From contig JAUTDX010001479.1 in NCBI GenBank assembly GCA_030844895.1, forward strand, positions 1 to 64,000: DNA of 64,000 bases, read 5' to 3'. The stretch is from Ambrosia x helenae. Taxonomy: Eukaryota; Streptophyta; Magnoliopsida; Asterales; Asteraceae. Under the pieces are notes generated by a model that made no database searches, was not told where the DNA came from, and saw only the letters and a list, made by a program, of their open reading frames with translations. A program made the position numbers and the translations under genes. This document shows positions 23,501-34,309 of this stretch, in pieces (within the stretch, counting starts at the first letter, position 1; every line of letters begins with the position of its first letter).

Positions 23501-24572
23501 ATCGTATTTAACGCAATAGTAGCATATGCTGGTCTTGCAATTCTTTACGTAAAATTTGTGTTGTTTTGAACATCCTTCTATGCATCTGTCTATCTACACA
23601 CACATATATGTATATTTCAATGTACACTAACATTAACATGTTTTTTTGTTTCATAGTAATAAAGAGAAAAACAGTTACTTGTAGTTGTTTGTGTTAGTGA
23701 ATAAACACGTAAGAAAACAATGTTATCACTTGTGCTTTTTGGTTCAAATGAAGCATACTAAAATATTTCTAGAGCTACAAAAAAGTGTTTAAGTACCATA
23801 ATGGTGCAAATCAAACATACTGTAATATTAATTGTTAAAAAAACCCAACCCATTTCAAAAAATCTGAAAAAAAGACAAAACAGAGAATGTTGTGTATCAG
23901 GGAGCATTATGCGAAATCGAAGCAATATCCTCGCATCATGTGAACACAAAGTGGTGATGCGCTTTCATCAGCGCAATGAATGCGTCACGCATTATGCGTG
24001 CATAATTACTTTATTTTACTGCATGCTGGTCAAATAAGATATTATGAAACTGCTTCCTTAAGTCTTTCATTTTTTATTGTTTTTTTATTTAATTGTATTA
24101 ATTTGTGCATTATCAGGTGCGTCGCTGCAAAGGGAGAAGATGCTTCTGAATGCGATAAATTTGCAAAATATTATCGCTCTCTTTGCCCAGGCGAATGGGT
24201 ATGTTTCCTTTCCACTACTAAAAATGTCATAATGTGTTAGTTTTACAGTGAATATACTACAATAAGTTACTTGTAACAACCCGGCTATAGCATTTATTTA
24301 TATACATTACCCTAGATATTTGCATGCATGCTGCATATAGCTGTAGAAGTTTCTTTAATCTAAATAACCAAAAGTTGGCAGAAACATAGAAACAAACTTG
24401 CCATCTATACTGATCATTTGGATTTAACCAACTTTATGTGTATTTCTTAACATGTAACTCAATAGTTACGAAACTTTAGCTCCAAGTATTTGCTAATTAA
24501 ATGTCTGTGACGATGCAGATTGATAGATGGAACGAGCAAAGGGAGAACGGGACATTCCCAGGCCCGCTTTAA
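20584..24572 (+). CDS. COX6B-1: cytochrome c oxidase subunit 6b (COX6B-1 type)
   Basis: COX6B is an intermembrane-space subunit of respiratory complex IV. Five exons join in frame: 20584-20616, 22225-22533, 23245-23327, 24117-24198 and 24519-24572, all GT-AG. The product is about 186 residues. It begins MAESANKSLTQ, followed by an acidic, Ala/Glu-rich extension of about 110 residues typical of the plant COX6B-1 form, then the conserved core from LETAPGDYRFPTTNQ. The twin cysteine motif is complete: C-X9-C in CFTRYVEYHRC (the second Cys codon just after the exon 3/4 junction) and C-X10-C in CDKFAKYYRSLC. The end is WNEQRENGTFPGPL. Intron 1 is long (about 1.6 kb) and holds a SINE-like repeat. 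The gene converges with the uncharacterised gene at 25626. Confidence 0.96.
21690..21860 (+). repeat. SINE-like repeat in COX6B intron 1
   Basis: The stretch GCAAAGCTATGGTAGGGTCT, GAGGAGGGTAAGAT, CAACCTTATCT and GAGACCCCCGGCTCGA follows the order of a dispersed plant SINE that I recall from several dicot families. The B-box equivalent is GGCTCGATAGTAG. No target duplication was found and the limits are approximate. Confidence 0.45.
21880..22032. repeat. direct repeat of about 34 bp, 119 bp apart
   Basis: TTGTCTTTTGGCTATCCCCG followed by CCACCACATGATG occurs at about 21880 and again at about 21999. The copies are identical over roughly 34 bases. The spacer shows no recognisable element. It lies in COX6B intron 1. 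Confidence 0.8.
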
Positions 24573-25620
24573 AACCCCAGGTTACAATTTGGTTTGGTTG
24601 TTACAGTGAGAATTGAGAAACGAAACTCAAAACGACCAATGTTATAATAAAACTATTGTTGTTCCATGTTTTGAATTGAGTTGAGTCCAGTAACATGTTG
24701 GCATTTGATGCCATCACTCACAGGTTTTGTTAAGAAAATTGTTTAACTTTAAATGTTTCAAAGTTTCATTTATAATAATAATGAGGAACATCGTCATCTG
24801 TTTGGTCGAGCATGTCGCATGTTACATTGCTAATCTTATCATTTGTTAGTTTCTAAATCTTGTTTGTTTTGCAATGATTACGCCTATGAAATTTCAGTGG
24901 AAAGAATAAAAGAAATTTTGTTATTTAACTGGATAGCTTATCTGGCTATTAACAATCATGCCAGAAGATATTGAAATCACAAGGCGCATAAGGGGCGAGT
25001 GGGCTTAATTTGAGATTTTATCAGCTATGTGTTTTTCTGGTTAAGTTAGAGATCTCGATATAATTCTAATACTAATAATATTGGTAATGGTAATGTTTCT
25101 TCCAAGTTTTTTTTGGTTTGCTGTTTTCATAGTTTGATAATGGTTGAATTAGTAATTCCGGTTTAGTAGAGACCTTTATGTCATAGTTATAACTACAACC
25201 ATCGCCATTTCTCACCCTCACTCGGTATCAAAGGGACAAGGAACAAGTAGAAAAAATAATTCATATTGGAAGGAAGAATTCAATCCAGTGTAGAAAACTC
25301 CAGTGCGCAGATGCATAACGTCATGGCATCCTTGGAGACGTGTGAGAGTCGGAATGAGCTTACTCAAGACCGACTCTTATTCATATTCTTCCTACTTTCT
25401 TATTCTAGATGGCTTTATCTACAGCGGATCTAATTGCCTGTGCTTATGTACCAGTTTAGTTACCAAACACCAAATTCATGATTTTACAAGCTGATATAAC
25501 AACCTAAACATCATGAATGATCTATATCACAATTTTACAAGCAAAAGTAACAGCCTAACCTGATCTATAAACACATCATCAAGTCAAAACATTTTAACAA
25601 GTTACCATATCTTAATCCAT
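24573..25620. other. convergent intergenic region, COX6B 3' side
   Basis: This holds the presumed COX6B 3' untranslated region and the 3' side of the leftward gene at 25626. No exon was seen. The last 40 bases before 25640 resemble those before 50315, showing that the 3' flank was duplicated with the gene. Confidence 0.45.
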
Positions 25621-25625
25621 GGTAT

Positions 25626-26174
25626 TCAATCTTCAAAACCTTCCTTCGGCCACCATCGCGGACGAGGGAGAGTCAACCCCCTCATCTTTGCAGTCTCCAT
25701 AAAATCACCACCATCATCTTCACAATCACCACTCCTCCTTTCCACCATCTTCAAAACACGATCCATGGAACTTATAAACGTCTCATGCTTAGAATAGTTG
25801 CTGTTTTGCTTTCGCGTTATCATCGAAAAAGGCAACTTACGTTTCTCTCTATTGTTACTTGTCCCTTGTTCTCTGTGTGGCATTTCCACAAACACCTGGT
25901 GGGTGCTCTCTTCAGCCAAATTACTGACTTCCTCTTCAACTCTAGCACTCTGTATCTCGGTATCCCGATCGTGGGTGGAGTTCTGAGAGGAAGAATTGTG
26001 TTCAGGAGGAGTATGGTATTCATTGTCTGTAGATGAAGAAGATGAATTATTGTGGTCCAAGAAGATTTTTAATCCGCTAGAAAAAGGGTAAGACTGTAAT
26101 TTCTCCTCCAGTGAGGCGGTTCTACGGCAGTTAGATATGATCACTGAACCAAATTTGTCGCCGGAATTCGCCAT
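25626..26174 (-). CDS. uncharacterised protein with C-terminal RPRWWP motif, copy 1
   Basis: A single-exon frame of 182 residues with an MANSGDKFGSVIISNCRRTAS start. The middle is Ser/Asn/Glu-rich and probably disordered. A basic patch (EKRKLPFSMITRKQN) could act in nuclear targeting; this is inference. The C-terminus ends DRVLKMVERR..., then DFMETAKMRGLTLPRPRWWP and EGFED. I do not recognise the family. The paralogue at 50303-50983 shares both ends and the basic patch but has a longer acidic middle. Conservation of the two ends in copies that have diverged elsewhere argues that both have been under selection as proteins. The 3' flank is also conserved between copies. Confidence 0.8.
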   Translation of the reverse strand: MANSGDKFGSVIISNCRRTASLEEKLQSYPFSSGLKIFLDHNNSSSSSTDNEYHTPPEHNSSSQNSTHDRDTEIQSARVEEEVSNLAEESTHQVFVEMPHREQGTSNNREKRKLPFSMITRKQNSNYSKHETFISSMDRVLKMVERRSGDCEDDGGDFMETAKMRGLTLPRPRWWPKEGFED

Positions 26175-26880
26175 TGCCGATTACACGTTGTGTTGTTCCC
26201 TCAAATTTAAACTATGGTTTGTTCATATCCTTTGCACATGTAAATACACATGTTTTTTTTTTCTTTTTTTCCTTTTAAATAGATTTTCATTCGACATGTT
26301 AGTTTTTTTTTATAAGTTAATACAACCGGTGGGGTGGGGTCCGCCGCGGTCCGCGGGATCTTTTGGTCGGTAGTTATTTGGTTCATTACGGTATTGGGTC
26401 AGCTTGTTACAGTATTTGTATGATATCGACATTTGATCTAGCAACCGAAAAAGATACGTCCAAGGGATATTGACACGTGTTATACATAGATTGGAAAATA
26501 AAAAAATGAATAGTGGTATTGGTACTAGTACCAATGTTGTTCGGCTGGTGTCAGTTTGGCTGGTTAGGATACTGTTACGGAACGAATGATGTTGGCATAT
26601 CGAGAAAACCATTAAAATGAATACGGTACTGGTACTGATGTTGTTCGGATGGTATTAGTTCAAATTTAATGGCAAAAAACAAAAATAAGGACGTCGTAAC
26701 GTATACTCGAAATTTATAAGACAATATATTATATTGCTACAATAACAAAAAAGGTATACACGTCACGTTATATAAAAAAACTAAACCACCACGTGATTGT
26801 GATGACATATATGTTTGTGCTTCAATTACTTGTATGAACATTACTATTAACAACATGATTTTAAGTAAAATCTATACATA
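26175..26880. other. upstream region of copy 1, no gene seen
   Basis: A short GC-rich run (GGTCCGCCGCGGTCCGCGGG, about 26339) stands out from AT-rich surroundings but has no recognised identity. The phrase GGTACTGGTACTGATGTTGTTCGG recurs in diverged form near 26518 and 26624. Confidence 0.35.
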
Positions 26881-26889
26881 CAAGCTAAT

Positions 26890-27045
26890 CGATCACACAT
26901 TGTGCTCGAAGCTCACAAGGGTGGTTCCTACAAGCTAATCGGCCAAGAAGGAAAGAAAGTCCCAAGGCATTGGGATGACAATCACTTTAAAAGGTTTTAT
27001 GTAACACAAAGTGGCCAAGAGATTTCTACCATTTATTTGACATAA
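26890..27045 (+). pseudogene. LTR retrotransposon pol C-terminal remnant (probable)
   Basis: A short frame reads AHKGGSYKLIGQEGKKVPRH, then WDDNHFKRFYV, and stops. This follows the pattern at the end of gypsy-type polyproteins, where a 'G-x-Y-x-L...G..LPR-x-W...L+-+-Y' stretch closes the integrase C-terminal domain. No LTR or other pol domain was identified beside it, so it is an isolated relic at best. Confidence 0.4.
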
Positions 27046-28163
27046 AATCCACAACATTTACCTTAGTCCCGCATCCTTTTCTGTCTTGTGCTTCAACAAT
27101 TCACAGTTGACCGAATCATTGACATAAGAACTCAAGAATCTAGAAACAAAAATTGACAGGTGGCAATGATAAATAATTAAGCCAGAGAAAAATAGGGCAC
27201 TGTAGGATGTGTTTTTTGATGAAGCCGATGTGGCTGGTAACACCTTCAACATCACCCGTCCCCGTCTTCTTCACTGGTCACTACTACCACCAGCGAAGTG
27301 GGTAAACTGGATGAGGAGGCCATTGCCGGTTGTCTCTTCTCTCTAATATAGTTGATAGGAAAGGAAGTATAAAAGTTGTGGATGCGTGGCATGCAAAGAA
27401 AAAGTTTGGACATATCATAGATGCGTGGGAATGATAACATCTACACACCTGGACCAATCAAATGAAAAAGAAAAAAAGTGCATCGAGAATGTATCAAACC
27501 CCGGTAAAACACACCAAATAACCAACAACTTAACCATTAGAGCAGCTGTGTATTATGTCTGTAAATCCAAACAACCTTTATATATATCAACAATAAATCA
27601 GAAAAATTACTGTCACTTATACTTAATACATAGTATAATTAAAAAAGTTTTTTAAGGGAAATCAAGGTGTGTGAAGGTCTCACATAATGTCATGTGACAT
27701 ACCCCTTTTCTTTTAGGTGGTGTTTTGTTTTTTGATAGAAGTACTTCCTGACCTCTTTTGTCTGTACCGCGCAGACATGGGCAGACATTGATGTGTTGCA
27801 GATCGTTTGTTTTTTTAGAAGACATAGGCCTAAAAAAATGTCTGCCCTTCCTCTTCTTGAGGCAGACATTTTCAAAACACTTCTCAAGTCTTCTTCCCTC
27901 TTCTCATTTCTCTCATCCATCTCCCTCACAAAATCAAAACCAAAACCCTAGCTTTCCAATCCTCCCTCCTCACCCACTTGCACCACCGCCCTCAGCCACC
28001 CTCCTCCTCCCCCACTGACGTCTCCCTCCTCCTTCCTCCCCTACCGGCGTCTCCCTCCTCTCTCCTCCCCCACCGCGTCTCCCTCCTCCCTCTCCCTCCC
28101 AGCGCTGCCACACCACCTCCTACTACCAGCGCCGCCCGCCTCACGTCCTCCCTCCCTCCCCAC

Positions 28164-29156
28164 CAGGGGCGGATCTACATAAGCCCGAGGGGGTTCCCAC
28201 GAACCCGTTCGGTTTGAAATTTTTAGTGTTATTATATATAGAAAATTGGGTAGGAACCCCCTAAATATTTTCTAGAGGAACCTTAACCATTTGGAATTGT
28301 TGCCCTAGTGGTAATTCCCCTTCTCTTCTAACATACAATCTGAAGTTCGAATCCCGTCCCAGCCCATTATTTCTGTATTTTTTTTCTGATTTTTAATATA
28401 AAGTTTAGGGTATTTTTTTTTTCTGTTTTGCTTAACTCAAACATCACACTCACAGCCACCATTCACCATTCTAAGTTCACTCTTTTTAGTTTTCACAGCC
28501 CCACAACCCCCAACCCAACCGCCCTCCTCCTCTTCTACAGCCCTCGCCGCCGGCCGCCGCCCTCCTCCTCGCCTCCGCCCCTATAGCCGACCTTCTCCTT
28601 TTGCCCATTCATCCACGGTGACGGACCACAACCCATAGGTAGTCAATTATTCCTTTAAATTATCAACTAATTTCATTTATTATGTTTGTTTAATTGTTTA
28701 TGGCACTTAGTGTCATAGTGTGAATGTGTGATAAACTGATATAACATTAGTGATGAATTTTTTTACCCCTCTAAAAGCAACAATAAACTTGATGAACTCA
28801 TTTCTTGTTGATTGTTAAGTTGTGAGTCTTGTGGCAACATTGTGTTGGTTCTTATGGATTCAATGGTTATAGGTTAACTAATTGATTGAAATTTTGTTAA
28901 AACTGATTTCTATTTATGGTCCGTATGAACTATGAATTTAAGGTCTAGTAATTGGAAAGTGCGATTATTGTGGACATTAGTTTTACCCGACCAAATCTGA
29001 CTTGAATTGCCTTGACCCACCTTGTTTTAACCGAGCTATGTGATGAGCTTTACCCGACCCGAACCGCCAAACCGACTCGAAATTTTTATGTTCGGTCATA
29101 TAGAATTAGAGTATTAAAAAGTGAACCCCCTGAAAAAATTCCTGAATCCGTCACTG
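28164..29156. mobile_element. Tip100-like hAT element, non-autonomous
   Basis: The left end CAGGGGCGGATCTACAT matches the CAGGGGCGGAG start known for Tip100-type hATs. The right end, inverted, is CAGTGACGGATTCAGGAA. The 8-bp duplication CTCCCCAC is exact at 28156-28163 and 29157-29164. The 993-bp interior has a tRNA-like patch (GAAGTTCGAATCCCG, about 28352) but no transposase. It lies inside the Harbinger element. Confidence 0.88.
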
Positions 29157-29838
29157 CTCCCCACCGTCGGCAGCCGTCAGGTCTGTACAGGTATGTTTTT
29201 TCTTTTTTCTTTTTACTTGTTATGTATGATATGTATAGTTCTTGATATGTATAAATGAATTTTGGGTTTTTACTCTTGAATGGTCACTAAATGGTTGAGT
29301 TATTTGAAACCCTTTTGACAATTTTGATGATGAATCGGCTACTGATTTCCCTAATAACATACTGTGTATATATGGTATGAATAACCTATTTCTATTCATG
29401 AAGGCAATATATATATTTTTTTTCTTTTTACAGCCAAGCCAAGCCAACAAAAAGTAATTTTATAATCAACTATCAACAATCATCTAGTTCATAAATAAAA
29501 AGTTGTTACACATATATATTTGATTTATATACACCTTTAATATTTTAATTAAGGTGAAATAAATTAGTTCAGATTTGTACATGGTATGTTTTTTTAGATG
29601 TTAATTTGTTTTAGTTGTTGATATGTATTCTTGTTAATATTATTAGTTGTTGATATGTATACTTGTTATCGTATATTAGTAGTTGAATGTATATTTGAAT
29701 GATAGGTATTCTTGTTGATATTAGTTGTTGATATGTATGATATGTATACTTGTATATTAACCATATTAGTTGTTTGATACTTGTTAATGTATATTACCTA
29801 TAATAATAGGGAATTCATGCCTTTTATGTTAATAGAAA

Positions 29839-30394
29839 CTAGCTTTTATCCCGGGAGCGTCCCGGGGTTGAAATATCTAATATGACATAATAAAATATAT
29901 AATGACAACATAATTAATGATTTACCAATACATGATTAATGAATAATATTATTATTATTTATTTTGAACAAATCTTTGAGTAAAATATATTTGAAAACAA
30001 AACCCATAAAAATAATCGTTTTTTCTTCGTTTTTATATAGCACTATGGTGCTCATTGGAAAGATAATAAAACGCTCGTTAATTTGGTGTAATTTTTTTCT
30101 TTAAAAAATCTCGTATATAAAAGATATTAAAGTTTAAAAGTTATGGGAGGAAACATGAGAGATAAATTTAATTTTGTTCTTAAATTCTTATATTTTCCTA
30201 AAATAATTATAATATATATAGATTTATTAAAAATTATCTTTTCCTAAAATAATTATAATATATATAGATTTATTAAAAAAACTCAAAAATTAAAAAATCC
30301 CACATGATATCACGTGCCACATTCAAGGAGAGGGTTGAGGCCTCCATTGAATGACACATCATCAAAACTCAATTCTTTTATTAATAGTTATAGA
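29839..30394 (-). mobile_element. short non-autonomous Helitron
   Basis: Read on the minus strand, it starts TCTATAACTATTAATAAAAG at 30394. It ends with a hairpin (CCCGGGACGCTCCCGGG), a short spacer and CTAG at 29842-29839. It lies between a host A and a host T, as Helitrons do, with no target duplication. It is 556 bp with no coding capacity and is nested in the Harbinger element. Confidence 0.82.
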
Positions 30395-30479
30395 TGAAAG
30401 AAAAATAACAATGGTCAAATGAGCAACTAAAATGCTTGTTAGAGACTCGCATTGAAGAAATACACACATTGGGTAGAAC

Positions 30480-30705
30480 ATGATTGAGTATGCATAAGGA
30501 GTCGTGGAATATGTTAGGAAGAACGCTTAAGCGATGAGCTCTTTACTGAATACGATCAACCCAATGTATCGTTAGGAAATAGTCATGTGTACGTTGATGC
30601 TGATGAAGACAAGGTTGAAGCACATGGTACTGCATCAGATCTGGAATATATGACTTAGTTACGAGATGAAATTGTCGAGCAGTAAATGCAAAGTGTGGAA
30701 TAAAT
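30480..30705 (+). pseudogene. Harbinger transposase C-terminal remnant (probable)
   Basis: A frame with several stops includes ELFTEYDQ, HVYVDADEDKVEAHGTASDL, EYMT, then LRDEIVEQ. The 'ASD.EYM..LRDEI..Q' ending is the kind found at the tail of PIF-type transposases. Its place just inside the right end of a Harbinger element fits. Stops interrupt it, and the catalytic DDE region was not found. Confidence 0.45.
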
Positions 30706-31281
30706 TATTTGAAACATTGTTAATTGCGTTTTATGAATATTATTTCATGTTGTATTAACTATTATTTCAATTTCAATGTTGAAAAAATATTGATTGCTTT
30801 AAAATATCAGTTTCTTTAAATTTCAGTTTATTTCAGCAGCCTGCAGACGTTAACAAACAAACAGTCTTCTTTTTAGCAGACTGCAGACCTTTGGTCTACC
30901 TCTTCTCCTGCAGATGTGGTCTGTAAGACTGCAGAGTGCAGACCTTTTACCTCTTCAAAAACAAACAACACCTTACTATATATATAGATATAGATAACAT
31001 TTTGTTGTTGACAATAGCAAAAATGGCGATTAACTTCAAAAATAGGACTATTGTATTGTCATCTTTACAACATTTTGATGGTATGGTTCTCATTTGCATG
31101 TTAAATATCATAACTTCTAAAACTTAATGTAGTTAAACAAAAGTCACGGTTCAACCTGAGTTGTTTGTGTTGGTTCTCCATAGCTTTCTGATTTGCTTGA
31201 TTCTTCATTTGATTCCAAAACGTTTTTATAGATTGTCTTAAGATATCTCCTACTAGGTGCCACTCGCACCGGCCTCCCCAA

Positions 31282-31449
31282 CAGTGGCGGATCTTGAACA
31301 AAAAAATCTAGTAGGGCTGGACTCAATCTAGTAGGGCCAGACTCAATACATATAAATTTTTTTGGAAATTTTCGGTAAAATTTACACTACGAAACGAAAA
31401 AACTGGGTGGGCCGAGGGCCAGTCTGGCCCTAGTGAAGAACCGCCCATG
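31282..31449. mobile_element. short Tip100-like hAT MITE
   Basis: The ends are CAGTGGCGGATCTTGAA and, inverted, CATGGGCGGTTCTTCA. The 8-bp duplication CTCCCCAA is exact at 31274-31281 and 31450-31457. At 168 bp it is a minimal non-autonomous element. The interior has repeated AATCTAGTAGGGC. Confidence 0.85.
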
Positions 31450-31459
31450 CTCCCCAAGT

Positions 31460-32060
31460 TCCCATAAACATCTACAACACAATATAATCAACATATTAGG
31501 AGTGTCCAAATGAACGGGTTGAGCATATATTACATATCAGGCCGTAAAGGATATATCTAATAGGGAAAATCACCAAATTGAACATTGACTAACATAAATT
31601 ACCAAAATGAACACTGGACAAGTCTAAATTTAGAGAATTCATGCAAAACAAGTATGTTCAGAGGGTGCCACGTGTCTCAAACATCTAAGGCTTAGAACTT
31701 TAAAAAGCAAGGGACACCACAATAAGACATTTCATCAGATTCTAGATGTTTCATCAGATTTTTAGACGTTTCTTAAGATTCTAGATGCTTCATCAGACTC
31801 TTAGACAGTTAGACGTCTTCATCATATTCTTATTGATTTTGGGAGAGGGTTCCTTGCTTTTTTAAAGTTCTAAGCCTTAGACGTCTAAGACATGTGGCAT
31901 CGTCTAAACACTACTCTTATTTAAGGTGACGTCTCTAAATTAAACTTGTCAAATGTTTATTTGATATTTTTGGTACGGGTCATATTTCTAAATTTCAAAG
32001 TATTGTATTTATAATTTTCGAACCCCACTAAAAATATCATATCTAGCGATTAATTTGTTA
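31460..32060. other. gene-free stretch
   Basis: No gene is supported. Near 31720-31820 the phrase TTTCATCAGATTCTAGATG recurs in several variants, a small local repeat. Confidence 0.4.
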
Positions 32061-32065
32061 GTAAG

Positions 32066-32772
32066 TGATGATGTAGAGTGACCATTGGACAAAGTCCAAT
32101 AGCCCAAATAGCTAAATCATTAAGCAACATATTGGGCTAAGCCCAAGCCCAAAAAATGAGCCCACTAGGTTTTAACTCATCCCCCACTCTATAAATAGAG
32201 GGGCAAACCACACATCCAACTCAGATTGGTCTTGACATTAGACCTCTCTCACTCTCTCCCTCTAAACACTCTCTCTAGAGTTAATCTCTCTAATAATACT
32301 TTCAGCAGCAGCATGCCGAAGCCTTGAAGCCTTCACGCACGCAAGCTGGCTCCCACAGCCACTTCGTGTGGAATCACACTCTGTTACTCGCAGGTCTCGA
32401 GCCTTCATCGGCTTAAGTGGATGGTCCTTAGTTGTAACTTGGGATCAAGAGTTCATTTCTTCAAGATCATACTCTATGTTTGATCTTTTCTCAACCTAAC
32501 ATATCAATAAACTAATAACAACAACATTCTGACTTTGGGTCGATCCCAAATTAAAATCATAACAACAATATCAAAACTCTTGAACTTCCCATCTACGTTT
32601 ACAACGTAGAAGGACACCACGACCTGCGTTTGGTTAACCGAAACCCTTTAACCCCTTCTGACGAGTTCTTTCATGCTGCTGGTCCAACCCCTTTAAGCAG
32701 CAGACGAGTCAGAAGCTTGACGACCTTGGAATGTTCAGATCCTCTCCGGACCTATATTTTTTTGTAGCAACA
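32066..32772 (+). mobile_element. solo LTR of 707 bp
   Basis: The unit starts TGATGATGTAGAG and ends TTTGTAGCAACA, with the 5-bp duplication GTAAG at 32061-32065 and 32773-32777. A TATA box (TATAAATAGAGGGG) at 32190 is followed by CTCTCTCACTCTC leader-like sequence, the layout of an LTR promoter. No primer site, second LTR or coding region is present. The superfamily cannot be assigned from the LTR alone, although the long leader favours gypsy. Confidence 0.8.
32190..32197 (+). promoter_or_regulatory. TATA box of the solo LTR
   Basis: TATAAATA lies 125 bp into the LTR, with a pyrimidine-rich stretch downstream. If still active, it would drive rightward transcription toward the small membrane-protein gene at 33100, about 900 bp away. 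Confidence 0.5.
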
Positions 32773-32959
32773 GTAAGTAAGAAAATTTCGGTTATGCGCA
32801 TGAATTAAGTAAGATAAATTCTGTTATGCTCATTAATTGATTAACGAAAACTTAATTACACACAATCCTCAAAGCTCCGAAATGTTCGGTGTTTTTGCAA
32901 GGTTAGGTTAATCTACCGGTAAAAATTTAAAAACGCAAACGGCTAGCAAAACCCAAGTC

Positions 32960-32968
32960 TATATATAA
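32960..32968 (+). promoter_or_regulatory. candidate TATA box of the small membrane-protein gene
   Basis: TATATATAA lies 140 bp before the ATG at 33100. It is followed by a CT- and C-rich leader (TCATCCC, CTCCTCTCTCC). Confidence 0.4.
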
Positions 32969-33099
32969 CATCGTAAACTTATTGTTTTATTGCCACTCAC
33001 CTTCATCCCCTACTACCCTACTTATTGTTTTACCACCTTCATCCCTAACCACACTCCTCTCTCCTCTCGTCTCTCCCTGCAACTTCTTTTCCCGCTAAC

Positions 33100-33581
33100 A
33101 TGGATCCGAGTAATCCGTGAGTCGCTGTCCAAAATCTTCAAATAACGTTACTCCTTTTTTATCTATGTATGTACTAATCAATTTTGGACCATTATAATGC
33201 ATGAAACAAATATACATGGGTATAAGCGGGGGTGCTCCGGTTGCAATCCATACATGTTTCCAAGCGGTTGAAGCGAACGGACATAACAAGGTACGAATGA
33301 CACTAGCATTCGGATTTTGGCTTATGAATATTTTCATGTCCCGTTTATGTTCTCTCCGAAAGGCAATTTAGATGATCCGACATGGACCGATTTTTTTCTA
33401 TCTCTCTGAGGCACTCGCTTACTATTTTGCATTCTTGATGCTTTTCCACGCCGGGTACGGGTGGATTGGTTTTCTTTTAGTTATAATCATCGTATGGGTA
33501 GGAGTGTTTCGTCAAGAAGGACTAAAAAAGATGCTCAAAAAGATATGCGATATAATTGGCGTTGATCATATTGAAGATTGA
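33100..33581 (+). CDS. candidate small membrane protein, three exons
   Basis: I do not recognise this protein. Exons 33100-33116, 33227-33290 and 33372-33581 join in frame, with GTGAGT and GTACG donors and AAG and TTTAG acceptors. The product is about 96 residues. It starts MDPSNPGGAPVAIHTCFQAV, followed by EANGHNK. Exon 3 gives a hydrophobic stretch (about residues 35-70, with YYFAFLMLFHAGYGWIGFLL and IIIVWVGVF), probably one or two membrane segments. The end is a basic then acidic tail (KKMLKKICDIIGVDHIED). The second acceptor lacks a strong pyrimidine tract. A TATA box and C/T-rich leader precede the ATG. Without the introns the reading stops, so the model depends on splicing. Confidence 0.6.
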
Positions 33582-33899
33582 AGACTGTTTTGAGTTTTGG
33601 GTATTATATACGTTTATTGTATTATTCTTTTGAAACTTCGATTTGTACGTGATGGTTTATTAGATTTTTTTTTTTTGAAAATTTTGATTAATACGGTCTT
33701 GGTCATGGTTGTGTGTTTTTTTTTTGGGAATTTGGATAGCTAGGGCTAACTTGTTATCCGAACCATTAACAATCTGAGTGGAAACCGAAGTTTCATATAT
33801 TGTATTGAGTAGTATAAATATTATTAGAAAGAAGCACATATTTTTTTCATACCCATTTAAAAGTAAGTTTTAGCTATATAGATAGAATGATAAAAATGC

Positions 33900-34137
33900 T
33901 ATAAATATATATATAGGATTAGGTTTCAATGGGAACCTACCTTTTGTGAAAGAACCATAGAAACCACTCACAACCATTGATCAAATTAATCAATGGTTGT
34001 GATTCAATCTAGGTTTTTAGGTATTAGTGATATTATCTTATTAATAGAAGGGCAAATAGTCATTTAGAAGATGAAATAATTGTGTCATAAAAATTGTCAG
34101 CCTCACTCTCTCTCTCTTAACAATTCAAATATTAGTT

Positions 34138-34172
<35 letters not shown>

Positions 34173-34200
34173 GTTTTTATTCTTCTAGAAGTTGTTAAAC
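33900..34200. repeat. dispersed repeat piece and CT-rich microsatellite
   Basis: TATATATAGGATTAGGTTTC followed by AATGGGAACC and GAAAGAACC resembles a dispersed intergenic family. An internal inverted repeat around AACCATTGAT and ATCAATGGTT is visible at about 33977-34003. It is followed by (CT)n runs at 34108-34173. Confidence 0.4.
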
Positions 34201-34309
34201 ATGAATAATAATAATAATAATATACCAAGATCTGTTCGAAAATAATAGTAAAGAGCCAAGATCTGTTCGAAAACGAAGATTTGTTTTGAGGTAAACCGGT
34301 AGACTTGAC

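Larger units (their letters stand above)
27716..30972. mobile_element. PIF/Harbinger element, degenerate, with nested insertions
   Basis: The ends are GGTGGTGTTTTGTTTTTTGA and, inverted, GGTGTTGTTTGTTTTTGAAG. They are flanked by TTA at 27713-27715 and 30973-30975, as expected for PIF/Harbinger. The terminal 200 bases match the shorter element at 36134-37007, including CGCGCAGAC and GCAGACTGCAGACC words. Near the right end (about 30480-30705) a broken frame resembles the C-terminal tail of a Harbinger transposase. Inside are a Tip100-like hAT (28164-29156) and a small Helitron (29839-30394). Confidence 0.82.

Noticed and set aside
27758..28217. Pro/Ser/Leu-rich open frames
   Set aside because: They are low-complexity CTCCCTCC sequence in the left arm of a Harbinger element and continue into a hAT.
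33095..33337. 80-residue frame on the minus strand
   Set aside because: It is the shadow of the first two exons of the plus-strand small membrane-protein gene and has no features of its own.
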